From assembly GCA_046349915.1 (NCBI GenBank), contig JAXMBL010000005.1, positions 558,001-622,000 of the forward strand: a stretch of DNA of 64,000 bases, read 5' to 3'. The DNA is from CAIXSC01 sp046349915. GTDB lineage: Bacteria > Planctomycetota > Planctomycetia > Pirellulales > Pirellulaceae. Of the stretch, positions 44,629 to 54,503 are shown piece after piece (within the stretch, counting starts at the first letter, position 1; every line of letters begins with the position of its first letter). Position numbers and translations under genes: made by a program. A model generated the notes under the pieces. That model saw only the letters and a list, made by a program, of their open reading frames with translations, did no database searches and was not told the origin of the DNA.

Positions 44629-45684
44629 ATGAAGTCCAGATCTTGGGTCCACCTCACGGGTGTCATCCTGGCCATCGTCTTCGCCTTGGCTCCGCTGTCA
44701 TCCGCATTACCTTGCTCCCGGATCCTTTGGAATGACAACAATCTGGCAGTAGTTGTCGGGCGCACGATGGATTGGCCCGAGTCCACTCAACCAGTACTTA
44801 CCGTCTTTCCTCGCGGCATGGATCGTAATGGCGGCATGGTGGGGCCTCAAGAGTTGGTGAAGGACAATCCCGCGAAGTGGAACTCGAAGTACGGCAGTCT
44901 CGTGACCACGGTCTACGGCGTAGGGAGTGCCGACGGCGTGAACGAGAAGGGATTCTCTGGGCACATGCTGTATCTCAATGCGGCGGACTTTGGGCCTCGC
45001 GACGCCAGCAAGCCGGCTCTCCATGCCGGGCTATGGCTCCAGTACTTGTTGGACAACGCCGCCGATGTGAAGGAAGCACTCGCGTTACACGACAAGGTCC
45101 AGGTGGTGATGGCCGAAGCGAATGGACACAAGACGTTCGTCCATCTCGCGATCGAAGATGCGAGCGGCAATTCCGCCATCATCGAGTTCATCGGGGGGAA
45201 GGCGGTCATTCACCAGGGGCGTGAATACCGAATCATGACCAACGATCCGACGTACGACGAACAACTGGCACTTCTCAAGAAACTGGATTTTTCCAAACCG
45301 ACGAGCGACACCCCCCTGCCGGGCAACGTCAACCCGCGCGACCGCTTTCAGCGGGCCGCCTACTATGCCGCGTTGTTGCCGAAGCCAAAGAATGAACGCG
45401 AGGCAATCGCGGGAATACTGGCGATCGCCCGTAACGTCTCGGTGCCTTTCGGCGCGCCGTACAAGGGCTTTGGCATCTACAACACCGAATATCGCACCGC
45501 GATCAACCTGAATAGCCGACGCTACTTCTTCGAGTTGACCACCAGTCCTAATGTGATCTGGGCTGATCTAGCCAGCTTCAAGCTCGAACCTGGCTCGCCT
45601 GTGATGATGCTGAACCCCGACAACGTTGAACTATCCGGAAACGTCACCGACAAATTCCAGAAGCTGGATAAGTCGCCCTTCTAG
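44629..45684 (+). CDS. Choloylglycine hydrolase / penicillin V acylase family protein
   Basis: 351 residues; the ATG 44629 is chosen because it starts a proper signal peptide (GVILAIVFALAPLSSALP). Cleavage would expose Cys29 as N-terminal nucleophile (CSRILW), as required in this Ntn-hydrolase family (PF02275). Further family marks: GRTMDW (~48), the Asn-containing LYLNAADFG (~123), NPRDRF (~233) and the C-terminal TNDPTYDEQ. Such enzymes hydrolyse linear amide bonds (conjugated bile acids, penicillin V, acyl homoserine lactones). With no host, a signalling lactone or other amide is the more likely substrate; this is inference. The 234 bp upstream holds no gene. Confidence 0.88.
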   Translation: MKSRSWVHLTGVILAIVFALAPLSSALPCSRILWNDNNLAVVVGRTMDWPESTQPVLTVFPRGMDRNGGMVGPQELVKDNPAKWNSKYGSLVTTVYGVGSADGVNEKGFSGHMLYLNAADFGPRDASKPALHAGLWLQYLLDNAADVKEALALHDKVQVVMAEANGHKTFVHLAIEDASGNSAIIEFIGGKAVIHQGREYRIMTNDPTYDEQLALLKKLDFSKPTSDTPLPGNVNPRDRFQRAAYYAALLPKPKNEREAIAGILAIARNVSVPFGAPYKGFGIYNTEYRTAINLNSRRYFFELTTSPNVIWADLASFKLEPGSPVMMLNPDNVELSGNVTDKFQKLDKSPF

Positions 45685-45804
45685 ACTGTGCGAGAGAAGC
45701 TCGGTGTTTTGTCACTGTTAAGAACGAGGGCAGCTGAGTTAAACGGCGCTTCATGCCTTCAATTCGAAAGCATGGGGACGCGTGTGCTCGTGGGGAGAAC
45801 AACA

Positions 45805-46212
45805 ATGAAGTGTTTTGCGGCTATCCTGTTGACCTTATTGTGTGGCTTCATCGGGCCTACGACCAAGGCAGACGACGTCACCCTTGAGACAACGCCCCCT
45901 GTGGTTGTGAAAACTGTTCCCGTAGCCGGCACTTCCGAAGTAGCCTCCACATTGACCGAGATCCAGGTTACTTACAGCAAGGACATGCTGGACGGCTCCT
46001 GGTCGTGGGTCACTCGTTCGAACGAGAGTTTCCCCAAACTAGATGGCAAGCCAAAGTATCTCGCGGACAAGCGGACTTGCGTGTTGCCGGTGAAGTTAGA
46101 ACCGGGGAAAACGTACGCCATCTGGGTGAATAGCGAGTCGCACGGGAACTTCAAAGACTCCACTGGCCGCTCGTCCGTGCCTTACCTTCTGGTATTCAAG
46201 ACAAAGAAGTAG
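45805..46212 (+). CDS. Secreted Ig-like (SbsA-type) protein
   Basis: 135 residues; GGGGAG lies seven bases before the ATG 45805. Signal peptide (AAILLTLLCGFIGPTTKADD). One bacterial Ig-like domain of SbsA type (PF13205): PPVVVKTVPVAGTSEVASTL, then TEIQVTYSKDMLDGSWSW and YAIWVNSESHGNFKD near the end. These domains usually act as binding or spacer units; here it is the whole mature protein. It is probably periplasmic. Confidence 0.8.
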   Translation: MKCFAAILLTLLCGFIGPTTKADDVTLETTPPVVVKTVPVAGTSEVASTLTEIQVTYSKDMLDGSWSWVTRSNESFPKLDGKPKYLADKRTCVLPVKLEPGKTYAIWVNSESHGNFKDSTGRSSVPYLLVFKTKK

Positions 46213-46246
46213 CAGGCGGAGAGCATCCGAGCGAGGCGATGTTAAT

Positions 46247-47254
46247 ATGGCGATGTCAATGAAGCACTCATGGTTGACTCTTCTATTCGGCCTTACGTTC
46301 ATCTTCGGAGGCTCAGCGACCACTCGTTCCGCGGATTTGCTGCCTTCATGGAACGAGGGTAAGTCCAAGCAGTCGCTCGTCGAGTTCGTGGCGAAGGTCG
46401 CCAAACCTGACTCGCCCGACTTTGTGCCGCTCGCGGAGCGTATCGCGGTCTTTGACAACGATGGCACGCTGTGGACCGAGCAGCCGATATACACTCAGTT
46501 GCAGTTCGCTCTCGACCGCGTCAAGCAGCTTGCGCCGTCGCATCCAGAGTGGCGGGAGAAGGAACCTTTCGCCTCGCTACTGAAAGGCGACGTTCGAGGC
46601 GCGCTTGCTGGCGGCGAGCGAGCGATGTTGGAAATCGTGATGGCAACTCATGCGGGAACCTCGACGGACGAGTTCGAGGGGATCGTGACGAGTTGGATAG
46701 CAACCGCGAGACATCCCGCGACTGGTCGCCTTTATTCGGAGATGGTTTATCAACCGATGCTCGAAGTTCTCAGCTACCTGAGAGCGAATGGCTTCAAGAC
46801 ATTCATCGTGTCGGGGGGAGGCGTCGAGTTTATGCGGCCTTGGTCCGAGAGAGTTTACGGTATCCCGCCGGAGCAGGTGATTGGAAGCAGTATCAAGGTC
46901 AAATGGGAGATGCGAGCAGGCGTTCCGTCTCTTGTCCGGCTTCCCGCAATCGACTTCATTGACGACAAGGAGGGGAAACCGGTCGGTATTCACCAGCATA
47001 TTGGGCGGCGACCGATCGCGGCGTTCGGCAATTCGGATGGCGATCTGCAAATGCTGCAGTGGACGGCGGCGGGCAGCGGCCCGCGACTCGCACTCTACGT
47101 TCATCACACCGATGCCGAGCGAGAATGGGCCTACGATCGCCAATCGAGTGTTGGCCGATTGGATAAGGGACTCGACGAAGCGAAATCTCGCGGTTGGATC
47201 GTGGTCGACATGCGGAAGGACTGGAAGTCGGTCTTTCCACCCACGATGAAATAG
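46247..47254 (+). CDS. Secreted HAD-superfamily phosphatase-like protein
   Basis: 335 residues with a signal peptide (WLTLLFGLTFIFGGSATTRS). HAD motifs are all present: motif I IAVFDNDGTLW (nucleophile Asp70, Asp72), motif II FIVSGGGVEF (~206), the Lys-containing segment before IDFIDDKEGKP, and motif III AAFGNSDGD (~263). The cap between motifs I and II is helical. It resembles SerB-like/haloacid dehalogenase type exported phosphatases. Substrate unknown. It starts 34 bp after the Ig-like gene and is followed at 25 bp by the thioredoxin-like gene, so co-transcription is likely. Confidence 0.85.
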   Translation: MAMSMKHSWLTLLFGLTFIFGGSATTRSADLLPSWNEGKSKQSLVEFVAKVAKPDSPDFVPLAERIAVFDNDGTLWTEQPIYTQLQFALDRVKQLAPSHPEWREKEPFASLLKGDVRGALAGGERAMLEIVMATHAGTSTDEFEGIVTSWIATARHPATGRLYSEMVYQPMLEVLSYLRANGFKTFIVSGGGVEFMRPWSERVYGIPPEQVIGSSIKVKWEMRAGVPSLVRLPAIDFIDDKEGKPVGIHQHIGRRPIAAFGNSDGDLQMLQWTAAGSGPRLALYVHHTDAEREWAYDRQSSVGRLDKGLDEAKSRGWIVVDMRKDWKSVFPPTMK

Positions 47255-47279
47255 AGTGACCGAAGAGGCGGAGGCTTCG

Positions 47280-47717
47280 ATGAAGATTCGCTTGAACCGG
47301 TTTTTCTGGTTGTTTCTGATGGTCCTGCTGTATCCGATCGTGCTCACCCTGCGAGCGGTCCGTTCCTTATCCGGCGACCGTAAGCCCGTTTACGAAGGGA
47401 CGATCGCAGGCGATCCACTCGCGTACTCGGGCGACTCGCCTTTGTTGATCGCGGTTTGGGCGGAGTGGGCTTCGGTGTGGACCGCGGCGACGGCGGATAT
47501 CGTTGAACAACTCAAGAGCGAATTCGCGGGTCGATGCGAATTTGCCTACGTTGAAGCTTCGTCCAAGAGCGTCACCGAATCGTATGGCGCGCAGATTGTG
47601 CCAGTGCTGATCCTTAGACATCGGGGCGCGGAGGTTGGCAGGTTTGTCAACACGATGGAATTGGCAGAGGTTCGTCCCGCAATCGTGGCGATTGTGGGCG
47701 AATCCGAGGCGGATTAG
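47280..47717 (+). CDS. Membrane-anchored thioredoxin-fold protein lacking CxxC
   Basis: 145 residues from the ATG 47280 (GGCGGAGG upstream); a GTG at 47256 is weaker. One N-terminal transmembrane helix (FFWLFLMVLLYPIVLTLRAV). The outer domain is a thioredoxin fold: LLIAVWAEWASVW, where the active-site WCxxC is replaced by WASVW, and the cis-Pro loop is kept (GAQIVPVLILRHRGAEVGRF). It cannot do thiol-disulfide exchange by the usual way. A binding or chaperone role is inferred. Confidence 0.75.
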   Translation: MKIRLNRFFWLFLMVLLYPIVLTLRAVRSLSGDRKPVYEGTIAGDPLAYSGDSPLLIAVWAEWASVWTAATADIVEQLKSEFAGRCEFAYVEASSKSVTESYGAQIVPVLILRHRGAEVGRFVNTMELAEVRPAIVAIVGESEAD

Positions 47718-47876
47718 GATGAGCGCGCGAGATGCGGCGAGTCGATGCGTCGGGGCCTCAAGTGCTTGGTTGCGCGCAAGAGCGTGGGGGGCGAAGACGT
47801 GCTGCTGGCGACGGACTGGAAGTCCGTCGTACGTTGGCGACGCGAAACTAGATTTTCTCAATAGCGGGAGCAGTGC

Positions 47877-49292
47877 ATGAAGTCATCAACATCATGGTGT
47901 GTCGCCTTGGTCCTGGCGGCTCTCTGTAGCCGTGGCTCGTTGGTCTCCGCACAGGAGAGTGGCCAGGGGGCGTTGACCGAGCAAGAGCTGCTCGCCCTGG
48001 GCGTCGAGGCGTATATCTACGGGTATCCGCTCGTCACCATGGAGACGACTCGGCGAGTGATGACTAATGTCGCCGCGCCGGAGGGGACGCACGCACCCAT
48101 GAATCAGTTTCTGCGCATGCGGCGATATCCGGATGCGTCGTTCCGAGATGTGACGGCCCCGAACGCCGACACTCTCTATTCAACCGCTTGGTTGGATCTG
48201 ACGAAGGAGCCTTGCGTCCTGAGTCTTCCAGACATGGACGGCCGATACTTCCTGATGCCGATGTTGAGTGGCTGGACCGACGTGTTCGAAGTTCCCGGCA
48301 AGCGTACGACGGGCACGCAAGCCCAAACGTACGCGATCACCGGCCCTGGCTGGAAAGGCACGTTACCGGCGGGGATCAAGGAACTGAAGTCACCGACCAG
48401 TATGGTGTGGATCCTGGGGCGAACCTACTGCACGGGCACGCCCGAGGATTACGCGGCATGCCATGCGCTCATGGACAAGTATCAGCTAATGCCGCTGAGC
48501 GCCTATGGCAAACCGTATACTCCCCCCGCCGGCAAGGTCGACTCGACCATTGACATGAAGGCGCCGGTTCGGGATCAGGTGCACAAGTTGGATGCAGTCG
48601 CTTACTTCTCACTGCTCGCGAAGCTGATGAAGGATAATCCGCCTTCGCAAGCGGATGCTCCGTTGATCGCCAAGCTGGCTCGGATTGGTTTGACGCCCGG
48701 TCAGGATTTTGATGCGGCCAAGCTGCCCGGTGCAGTGGCAACGCAGATTCCCGAGTTGGCTCAGAAGAAGATCATGAGTCACTTCCAGTCGGCTGGCTCG
48801 AACATCAACGGCTGGATCTTCACCACCAAGGCTGGCGTCTACGGAACGGATTATTTGCAACGAGCCCTGATCACGGCGATTGGATTAGGCGCCAACCGAC
48901 CTCAGGACGCGGTCTATCCCACATCCGAAGTGGACGCTGATGGCAAGCCATACAGCGGGGCGAACAAGTACGTCGTTCATTTCCCAAAGGGGCAGTCTCC
49001 GCCGGCCGACGCGTTCTGGTCGATCACCATGTACAACGGCAACTACTTTTTTGTCGACAACCCGCTCAACAAGTACACGGTCAGTCCGCGCAACAATTTG
49101 GTCTACAACGCCGATGGGTCGCTGGATCTGTACATTCAGCATGAGTCGCCCGGCAAGGACAAGGAAGCGAACTGGCTCCCGGCGCCCAAGGACAAATTCG
49201 TCCTGATGATGCGGCTTTATTGGCCGCGGCAATCAGCGCCGTCGATCATCGATGGGACGTGGAAGCCGCCGGCGAGTCGTATGAAGAAGTGA
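47877..49292 (+). CDS. DUF1254/DUF1214 family exported protein
   Basis: 471 residues with a signal peptide (WCVALVLAALCSRGSLVSAQ). The N-terminal half is DUF1254 (AYIYGYPLVTMETTRRVM at ~50; NADTLYSTAWLDLTKEP at ~100; GRYFLMPMLSGWTDVFEVPG). The C-terminal part is DUF1214 (KYVVHFPKGQSPPADAFWSI, then FFVDNPLNKYTVSPRN and WLPAPKDKFVLMMRLYWP). The two-domain form is the usual one and full length. Function of the family is not established. The 160 bp upstream carries a GACGGACT...AGTCCGTC hairpin repeat also found at 59234 and 59397. Confidence 0.92.
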   Translation: MKSSTSWCVALVLAALCSRGSLVSAQESGQGALTEQELLALGVEAYIYGYPLVTMETTRRVMTNVAAPEGTHAPMNQFLRMRRYPDASFRDVTAPNADTLYSTAWLDLTKEPCVLSLPDMDGRYFLMPMLSGWTDVFEVPGKRTTGTQAQTYAITGPGWKGTLPAGIKELKSPTSMVWILGRTYCTGTPEDYAACHALMDKYQLMPLSAYGKPYTPPAGKVDSTIDMKAPVRDQVHKLDAVAYFSLLAKLMKDNPPSQADAPLIAKLARIGLTPGQDFDAAKLPGAVATQIPELAQKKIMSHFQSAGSNINGWIFTTKAGVYGTDYLQRALITAIGLGANRPQDAVYPTSEVDADGKPYSGANKYVVHFPKGQSPPADAFWSITMYNGNYFFVDNPLNKYTVSPRNNLVYNADGSLDLYIQHESPGKDKEANWLPAPKDKFVLMMRLYWPRQSAPSIIDGTWKPPASRMKK

Positions 49293-49422
49293 CGATTCAA
49301 CTGTGAAGCGGCGAGATCTCGGACTACTTAGCTAGAAAGATCTGTCGCGACTTGGACATCCCCGAACCGTAAGCGGCTCGCTTGCTAAACCTAATAAGCT
49401 TGCTCTGCTGGCCAGGGCCTGA

Positions 49423-50391
49423 ATGATTTACCGTCGACTTGGCAAGACCGATCTAAGAGTCCCCGTGGTGGCATTCGGTGCGGGACCTGTTCCCGCGCTG
49501 ATGACTGGAGGCGAGGGGAGCGACGACTCGCGCGTGGCGGTATTGCGCCGCGCGTTAGATCTCGGGGTGGATTGGTTTGACACGGCCGCTGGCTATGGCG
49601 AGGGAGCGTCGGAGAGGAATCTCGGCGAGTCACTCGCGCGATTAGGCGCACTCGACGCCGTTCGAATCGCCAGCAAGGTGCGGTTGGCGGGCGACGATTT
49701 CTTGGACATCGCGACGGCGGTTCGTCGATCGGTTGTCGCGAGTCTGGAGCGTCTGCGAGTGACTCGGATTGCTCTGCTGCAACTTCACAATGCGATCACG
49801 TTGCGGCGAGGCGACGAGGCGGCTTCGATTTCGCTGGAAGATGTCCTGGGACCGCGTGGGGTGGTCGAGGCTTTTCGACGTCTTCGCGACGACGGCTTGG
49901 TGGATTGGTTTGGCTTCACGGGTACGGGGCGACCTGAGTTGCTGAACGACTTGGCCGCCTCGGGCCAGTTTGACACGGTGCAGGCGCCCTACAACTTGCT
50001 GAATCCCAGTGCCGGTCAAAGCGTAGGCGAGGAGTTTCCCGAGACGAATTACGGGAATCTGTTCGCCGAATGTTCGCGGTCGGACATGGGGGTCTTTGCG
50101 ATCCGCGTGTTGGCGGGCGGAGCGTTAGTGGGACAAGCTCCGAGCGCTCACACGTTTCGCACCCCCTACTTCCCACTCGACCTCTATCGACGCGACGAAC
50201 AGCGAGCGGCCGAGTGGCGTGCGCGGCTTGATCCCTTGGGTGTGTCGTTAGCGGAAGCGGCCGTGCGTTTCGCAATTGAGCATCCGGCGGTCAGTTCGGC
50301 CATTATTGGCTTCAATTCGCCGGCTCAGATTACTGAGATTGTGGAGTACGCAAATCGGTCGCGAGGCGGCTCGCCAACGGGGTCGGCTTGA
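49423..50391 (+). CDS. Aldo/keto reductase
   Basis: 322 residues, cytosolic. The AKR (beta/alpha)8 fold with the catalytic tetrad in place: Asp53 and Tyr58 (WFDTAAGYGEG), Lys85 (IASKV) and His122 (LLQLHNAI). The C-terminal NADPH-site region includes AIEHPAVSSAIIGFNSPAQI. It most resembles the 'predicted oxidoreductase' AKR group that follows the pattern 'YRRLGKTDLRVPVVAFG'. It reduces a carbonyl substrate with NAD(P)H; the substrate is unknown. It is the last gene before the dnaG promoter. Confidence 0.9.
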   Translation: MIYRRLGKTDLRVPVVAFGAGPVPALMTGGEGSDDSRVAVLRRALDLGVDWFDTAAGYGEGASERNLGESLARLGALDAVRIASKVRLAGDDFLDIATAVRRSVVASLERLRVTRIALLQLHNAITLRRGDEAASISLEDVLGPRGVVEAFRRLRDDGLVDWFGFTGTGRPELLNDLAASGQFDTVQAPYNLLNPSAGQSVGEEFPETNYGNLFAECSRSDMGVFAIRVLAGGALVGQAPSAHTFRTPYFPLDLYRRDEQRAAEWRARLDPLGVSLAEAAVRFAIEHPAVSSAIIGFNSPAQITEIVEYANRSRGGSPTGSA

Positions 50392-50458
50392 CAGACGCGA
50401 AACTTGAGAAAAAACAAAATCGCAACGCAACCACCGACTACATCGACACTTAGCGATG

Positions 50459-50487
50459 TTGACCCACCGTCCGGGGAAGACTATAAT
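50459..50487 (+). promoter_or_regulatory. Sigma-70 type promoter of dnaG-rpoD
   Basis: TTGACC at 50459-50464, a 17-bp spacer and TATAAT at 50482-50487. This is a near-consensus housekeeping promoter, 153 bp upstream of the dnaG start. Confidence 0.85.
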
Positions 50488-50640
50488 TGCGGACCGTGCT
50501 AAGGAAAGCATGTCTCGCTGGTTGTTCCGACAACTGGCGGCTTGGAAGCGAAACAAGGAAGTGACGCTCCGGTCGCGGCAGGGCTCCTGTTCTGACAGGT
50601 CCCGAGTTGCTCCGTGATCGAGGCGCGCGGAGGGGCAGCA

Positions 50641-52512
50641 GTGTCCTACGGGTTTTCCCAGGACGTGAAGGAGCAGGTTCGCCAAGCGACGAATATCGTC
50701 GACTTGGTGGGCGGTTACCTTGAGCTGCGCCGTCAGGGGGCCAATTTTGTTGCTCGCTGCCCTTGGCATGACGACCGCCGTCCCAGCTTGAACGTGAATC
50801 CCAACCGCCAGTCCTGGCGTTGTTGGGTTTGCAACATCGGCGGCGACATCTTCGACTTTGTCATGCAGAAAGAACGGGTCGATTTCCCGGAGGCATTGCG
50901 CATCCTGGCCGAGCGTGCGGGAATCAAATTGGAATCGCGGACTCAAGTGCCCACCGCGATCCCTGGCAGTCCCGAAGATAAAGCAACTCTGTACCAAGCC
51001 ATGGCGTGGGCCGAGCGGCAGTTCCATGAATGCTTGAATAAGTCGCCGACAGGTCAAGCCGCTCGCACCTACCTGCTCGACCGTGGGATCAGCGAAACGA
51101 GCATCGAACGATTCAAGCTAGGCTTCTCACCCGACTCGTGGCAGTGGTTGCTCGACCGCGCCCGCGGCACGCCATTCACCCCTGAGGTGTTAGAGGCTTG
51201 CGACTTGGTGGGGATGAGTGAACGGACCAATCAGCGCTTCGAACGATTCCGCGGTCGGGTGATCTTCCCGATCCATGATCTGCAGGGGCGACCGATTGCG
51301 TTTGGCGGCCGAGTGTTGCCGGGGGATGATTCGCCCGCCAAGTACGTTAACTCGCGTGAGACTCGATTATTCACCAAGAGCGAAAATCTCTACGCACTCG
51401 ACTTAGCCCGCGACACGGTGGTTCGAGAGCGTGGGATTGTGGTGGTCGAAGGATACACGGACGTCGTGTTGGCTCATCAGTGCGGCATGTCGAACGTCGT
51501 CGCGGTTCTCGGCACGGCGATCAATTCGCGGCATTTACGCATTCTGCGACGTTTCGCCGACACGATCTACTTGGTGCTCGACGGCGACACCGCGGGTCAG
51601 CGGCGAACCAACGAAGTGCTCGAGTTGTTCGTTGCGGAACAGATGGATCTGCGGATCATGACTTTGCCGGAAGGACTCGATCCGGCCGACTTTTTCCTTC
51701 AGAGAGGCGCGGACGCATTTCGCGGCATGTTGACGGGGGCGGTGGATGCCTTGGAGCATCGACTGCGAGTGTCGACGCAGGGCGTCAATGTGGCGACCGA
51801 CACCCATCGGGCGAACCGAGCGCTCGACGAGATCCTGACCACCATCGCTCGCGCGCCGCGCGGCGCGACGGCCCTTTCGGCCGCGGGACTGTTTCGAGAG
51901 CAACAGATTCTCACGCGAGTGGCTCGCGAGTTCATGCTGGAAGAAAACGACTTGCGCAGGCGCGTGCGCGAGTTGCGGGATCAGCGTGGTCCGAACGCGG
52001 TGCGTGAGCCGGATGCGGAGGCGGCGACAGTGCCAACCGCGCCGCCGATTCCCTTAAAGAGTCTCGCCAAGGATGAAGTGGCGCTCTTGCAGATGTTGCT
52101 GCTGCATCCTGAATTGGCGCCAGTGACCTTTGACCGAGTACGGCCCGAGGATATCACGACGCCACCCGCGAAATTATTGTTCAATTCCTTGCGATTCTTG
52201 TATGAACAGGGCGAACCTCTAGAGTTCAACCATGTTCTAGGGGAGTTGGAGGATGCGAGGCTGAAGAGCTTGTTGGTGGAACTGGACGAGGACGCTCGCG
52301 CGAAGGCTGAAGCTTCGCCCGTGACGCCCGAGTCGTTATTAGAGACAGTCTGCGGACGGTTTGATGCTCGCAGGGAAGAGCGTTCGCGGCGCGAAGCGCA
52401 AGCGAAGCTCGAACAAGGCAAGTTAGATTACCAGAACCAGATGGAGACTTTACAGAAGTTGTTTTTAATGGAGAAGCAACGTCGAGGTTTAACGACGCCC
52501 ACGGATGGGTAG
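50641..52512 (+). CDS. dnaG: DNA primase
   Basis: 623 residues from the GTG 50641, chosen because GAGGGG precedes it and the first residues (SYGFSQDVKEQVRQATNIVD) fit the family start; a GTG at 50614 is weaker. CHC2 zinc finger: Cys40, His43, Cys61, Cys64 (CPWHDD...CWVC). Catalytic core with TOPRIM at ~264-320: VVEGYTDVV and LVLDGDTAGQ, which hold the metal-binding acidic residues. The C-terminal ~200 residues form the DnaB-interaction part. It makes RNA primers at the replication fork. It is followed by rpoD, the classic dnaG-rpoD order of the macromolecular synthesis operon, without rpsU. Confidence 0.95.
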   Translation: MSYGFSQDVKEQVRQATNIVDLVGGYLELRRQGANFVARCPWHDDRRPSLNVNPNRQSWRCWVCNIGGDIFDFVMQKERVDFPEALRILAERAGIKLESRTQVPTAIPGSPEDKATLYQAMAWAERQFHECLNKSPTGQAARTYLLDRGISETSIERFKLGFSPDSWQWLLDRARGTPFTPEVLEACDLVGMSERTNQRFERFRGRVIFPIHDLQGRPIAFGGRVLPGDDSPAKYVNSRETRLFTKSENLYALDLARDTVVRERGIVVVEGYTDVVLAHQCGMSNVVAVLGTAINSRHLRILRRFADTIYLVLDGDTAGQRRTNEVLELFVAEQMDLRIMTLPEGLDPADFFLQRGADAFRGMLTGAVDALEHRLRVSTQGVNVATDTHRANRALDEILTTIARAPRGATALSAAGLFREQQILTRVAREFMLEENDLRRRVRELRDQRGPNAVREPDAEAATVPTAPPIPLKSLAKDEVALLQMLLLHPELAPVTFDRVRPEDITTPPAKLLFNSLRFLYEQGEPLEFNHVLGELEDARLKSLLVELDEDARAKAEASPVTPESLLETVCGRFDARREERSRREAQAKLEQGKLDYQNQMETLQKLFLMEKQRRGLTTPTDG

Positions 52513-52693
52513 TCGGCCTCAATAATGGGTGTCATCGGGGAAAAACCCGTCGACGACGACTGCTCGCCAGCAGCCGCCATCGGTTCCCCGCGACACGCTC
52601 GACCGATGCAACGCCAATGGTGCGACCGATCAGCCTCCCTGCCTCGTGGCGGACGAGGATGGTTTGTCGCGTCCGACTCAAGGAGGAGCGGCT

Positions 52694-54466
52694 GTGGAAC
52701 ATTTCGCTAACGACCTTCATTCCCTCATTCAACACGGCAAGAAGCAGGGCTATCTCACCTACGACGAGGTGAATTCGTACTTGCCCGATCAAGACGTCAC
52801 CCCCGAAAAGCTCGACAATCTGTTGATCGCCCTGGAGGAACAGGGGATTGAGTTGACCGACGAGCAGCCGAGAATTCTGAAGTTCCCCGATCGTACGGGG
52901 ACCGCCAACAAAAAATCCTCGTCGAAGTCGTCTTCGGGCCATGCTGCTGGGATGGCGAGCGACGGACGAAAGCATGGCGCGGAGGGGAAGAAGGGAGATT
53001 GGGCGAAGACGATTCGAGTCGACTTTGATTCGACGGACGGCGAACTCGACTCGGCGCCTTCCGCTCCGGAGCCGCGAGACACTCCGAAGTCGAGCGACGA
53101 TCCGATTCGGATGTATTTGAGTCAGATGTCGGACATCCCGCTGCTGACTCGCGACGAGGAAATCTCGCTGGCCAAGAAGATCGAAGTCACTCGCAAGCGT
53201 TTCCGCCGCACGCTGCTCTCGTGCGACTTCGCGCTGCGAGCGACCGTGGAGACGTTGACCAAGGTGTACAAGGGCGATCTGCCGTTCGACCGCACGATCA
53301 AGGTATCGCTGACCGAACGATTGACCAAGGAACAGATCTTGGCGCGGATGCCGCACAACTTGCGGACACTGGACCATCTGATCAAGCGAAATCATGAAGA
53401 CTTCGCCAAACTGATTCGCAAGTCGACCGACGAGGACGAGCGACACTTGGCTCGACGCGATTTTCTGCGACGTCGCCGCAAGTGCTTGCAGTTGGTCGAG
53501 GAACTGAGCCTGCGCACTCGCCGCGTCCAACCCCTCATCCGGCAACTCGACGAATTCTCGCGGCGCATGACCGAGATTCGCGATCGGCTGGATGCCATCC
53601 GCCATGACGTCGACGCGGCGGAAGAGCGAACGACGCTACGCCACGAACTCCGCGATCTCATGCTGTTGACGCTCGAGAGTCCGCGAAGTCTGCGCGAACG
53701 CTGCACGCAGATCCGTCGTCAGTACGCCGAATATGAGGCGGTGAAGCGGCAGTTGTCGAGCGCCAACTTGCGGCTGGTCGTTTCGATCGCCAAGAAGTAT
53801 CGCAATCGAGGGTTGAGCTTCCTGGACCTGATCCAGGAGGGAAACACGGGGTTGATGCGAGCGGTCGACAAGTACGAATACCGCCGCGGCTTCAAGTTCT
53901 CGACGTATGCCACTTGGTGGATTCGGCAAGCGATCACTCGAGCGATCGCCGACCAAGCTCGTACGATTCGCATCCCCGTCCACATGATCGACGTCCTGTC
54001 ACGATTGCGGAACGTGCAGAAGAAGTTGCTGCAAGAGCTACGTCGCGAACCGACGACGGAAGAGGTCGCGGAACGAGCCGAGTTGAGCTTGGATGAGGTC
54101 CGCCGAGTGCTCGACATTGGTCGCAGCCCCGTCAGCTTGGACCGGCCCGTGGGCGATGGCGAGGACTGCAGCTTCGGCGAGTTCATTGAAGATACGGTCA
54201 GCGACAACCCGCTGCGAAACGCCAACAACGGCATTTTGCGCGAGAAGATCGACAGCTTGTTGAAGACGTTGACCTACCGTGAACGCGAGATCATTCGCCT
54301 GCGTTACGGCTTGGGAGACGGCTACACCTACACGCTGGAAGAAGTGGGTCGAATCTTCAAGGTAACTCGAGAACGCGTCCGTCAGATCGAGGCCAAGGCA
54401 GTCAAGAAACTGCAGCATCCGGTCCGCAGCCAGCAGCTCGCCGGCTTCGTCCGCGGCGCCGCTTAG
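52694..54466 (+). CDS. rpoD: Primary RNA polymerase sigma factor
   Basis: 590 residues. The start at GTG 52694 is set by a strong AGGAGG seven bases upstream; the frame is open to 52529, but that part is low in information. Region 1.1-like N-terminus (SLIQHGKKQGYLTYDEVNSY). A charged linker rich in Ser/Lys follows (~70-125). Region 1.2 lies at ~135 (DPIRMYLSQMSDIPLLTRDE). A long helical non-conserved region spans ~165-350. Region 2 at ~355-430 includes FLDLIQEGNTGLMRAVDKYE and FKFSTYATWWIRQAI, the -10 recognition part. Region 3 follows, then region 4 at ~510-575 with the -35 HTH (YTLEEVGRIFKVTRERVRQI). All of this fits a group 1 sigma factor. Confidence 0.95.
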   Translation: MEHFANDLHSLIQHGKKQGYLTYDEVNSYLPDQDVTPEKLDNLLIALEEQGIELTDEQPRILKFPDRTGTANKKSSSKSSSGHAAGMASDGRKHGAEGKKGDWAKTIRVDFDSTDGELDSAPSAPEPRDTPKSSDDPIRMYLSQMSDIPLLTRDEEISLAKKIEVTRKRFRRTLLSCDFALRATVETLTKVYKGDLPFDRTIKVSLTERLTKEQILARMPHNLRTLDHLIKRNHEDFAKLIRKSTDEDERHLARRDFLRRRRKCLQLVEELSLRTRRVQPLIRQLDEFSRRMTEIRDRLDAIRHDVDAAEERTTLRHELRDLMLLTLESPRSLRERCTQIRRQYAEYEAVKRQLSSANLRLVVSIAKKYRNRGLSFLDLIQEGNTGLMRAVDKYEYRRGFKFSTYATWWIRQAITRAIADQARTIRIPVHMIDVLSRLRNVQKKLLQELRREPTTEEVAERAELSLDEVRRVLDIGRSPVSLDRPVGDGEDCSFGEFIEDTVSDNPLRNANNGILREKIDSLLKTLTYREREIIRLRYGLGDGYTYTLEEVGRIFKVTRERVRQIEAKAVKKLQHPVRSQQLAGFVRGAA

Positions 54467-54503
54467 GCCGATCCGATCGGTCTCGAGAATGATAGTGTTT
54501 GCG

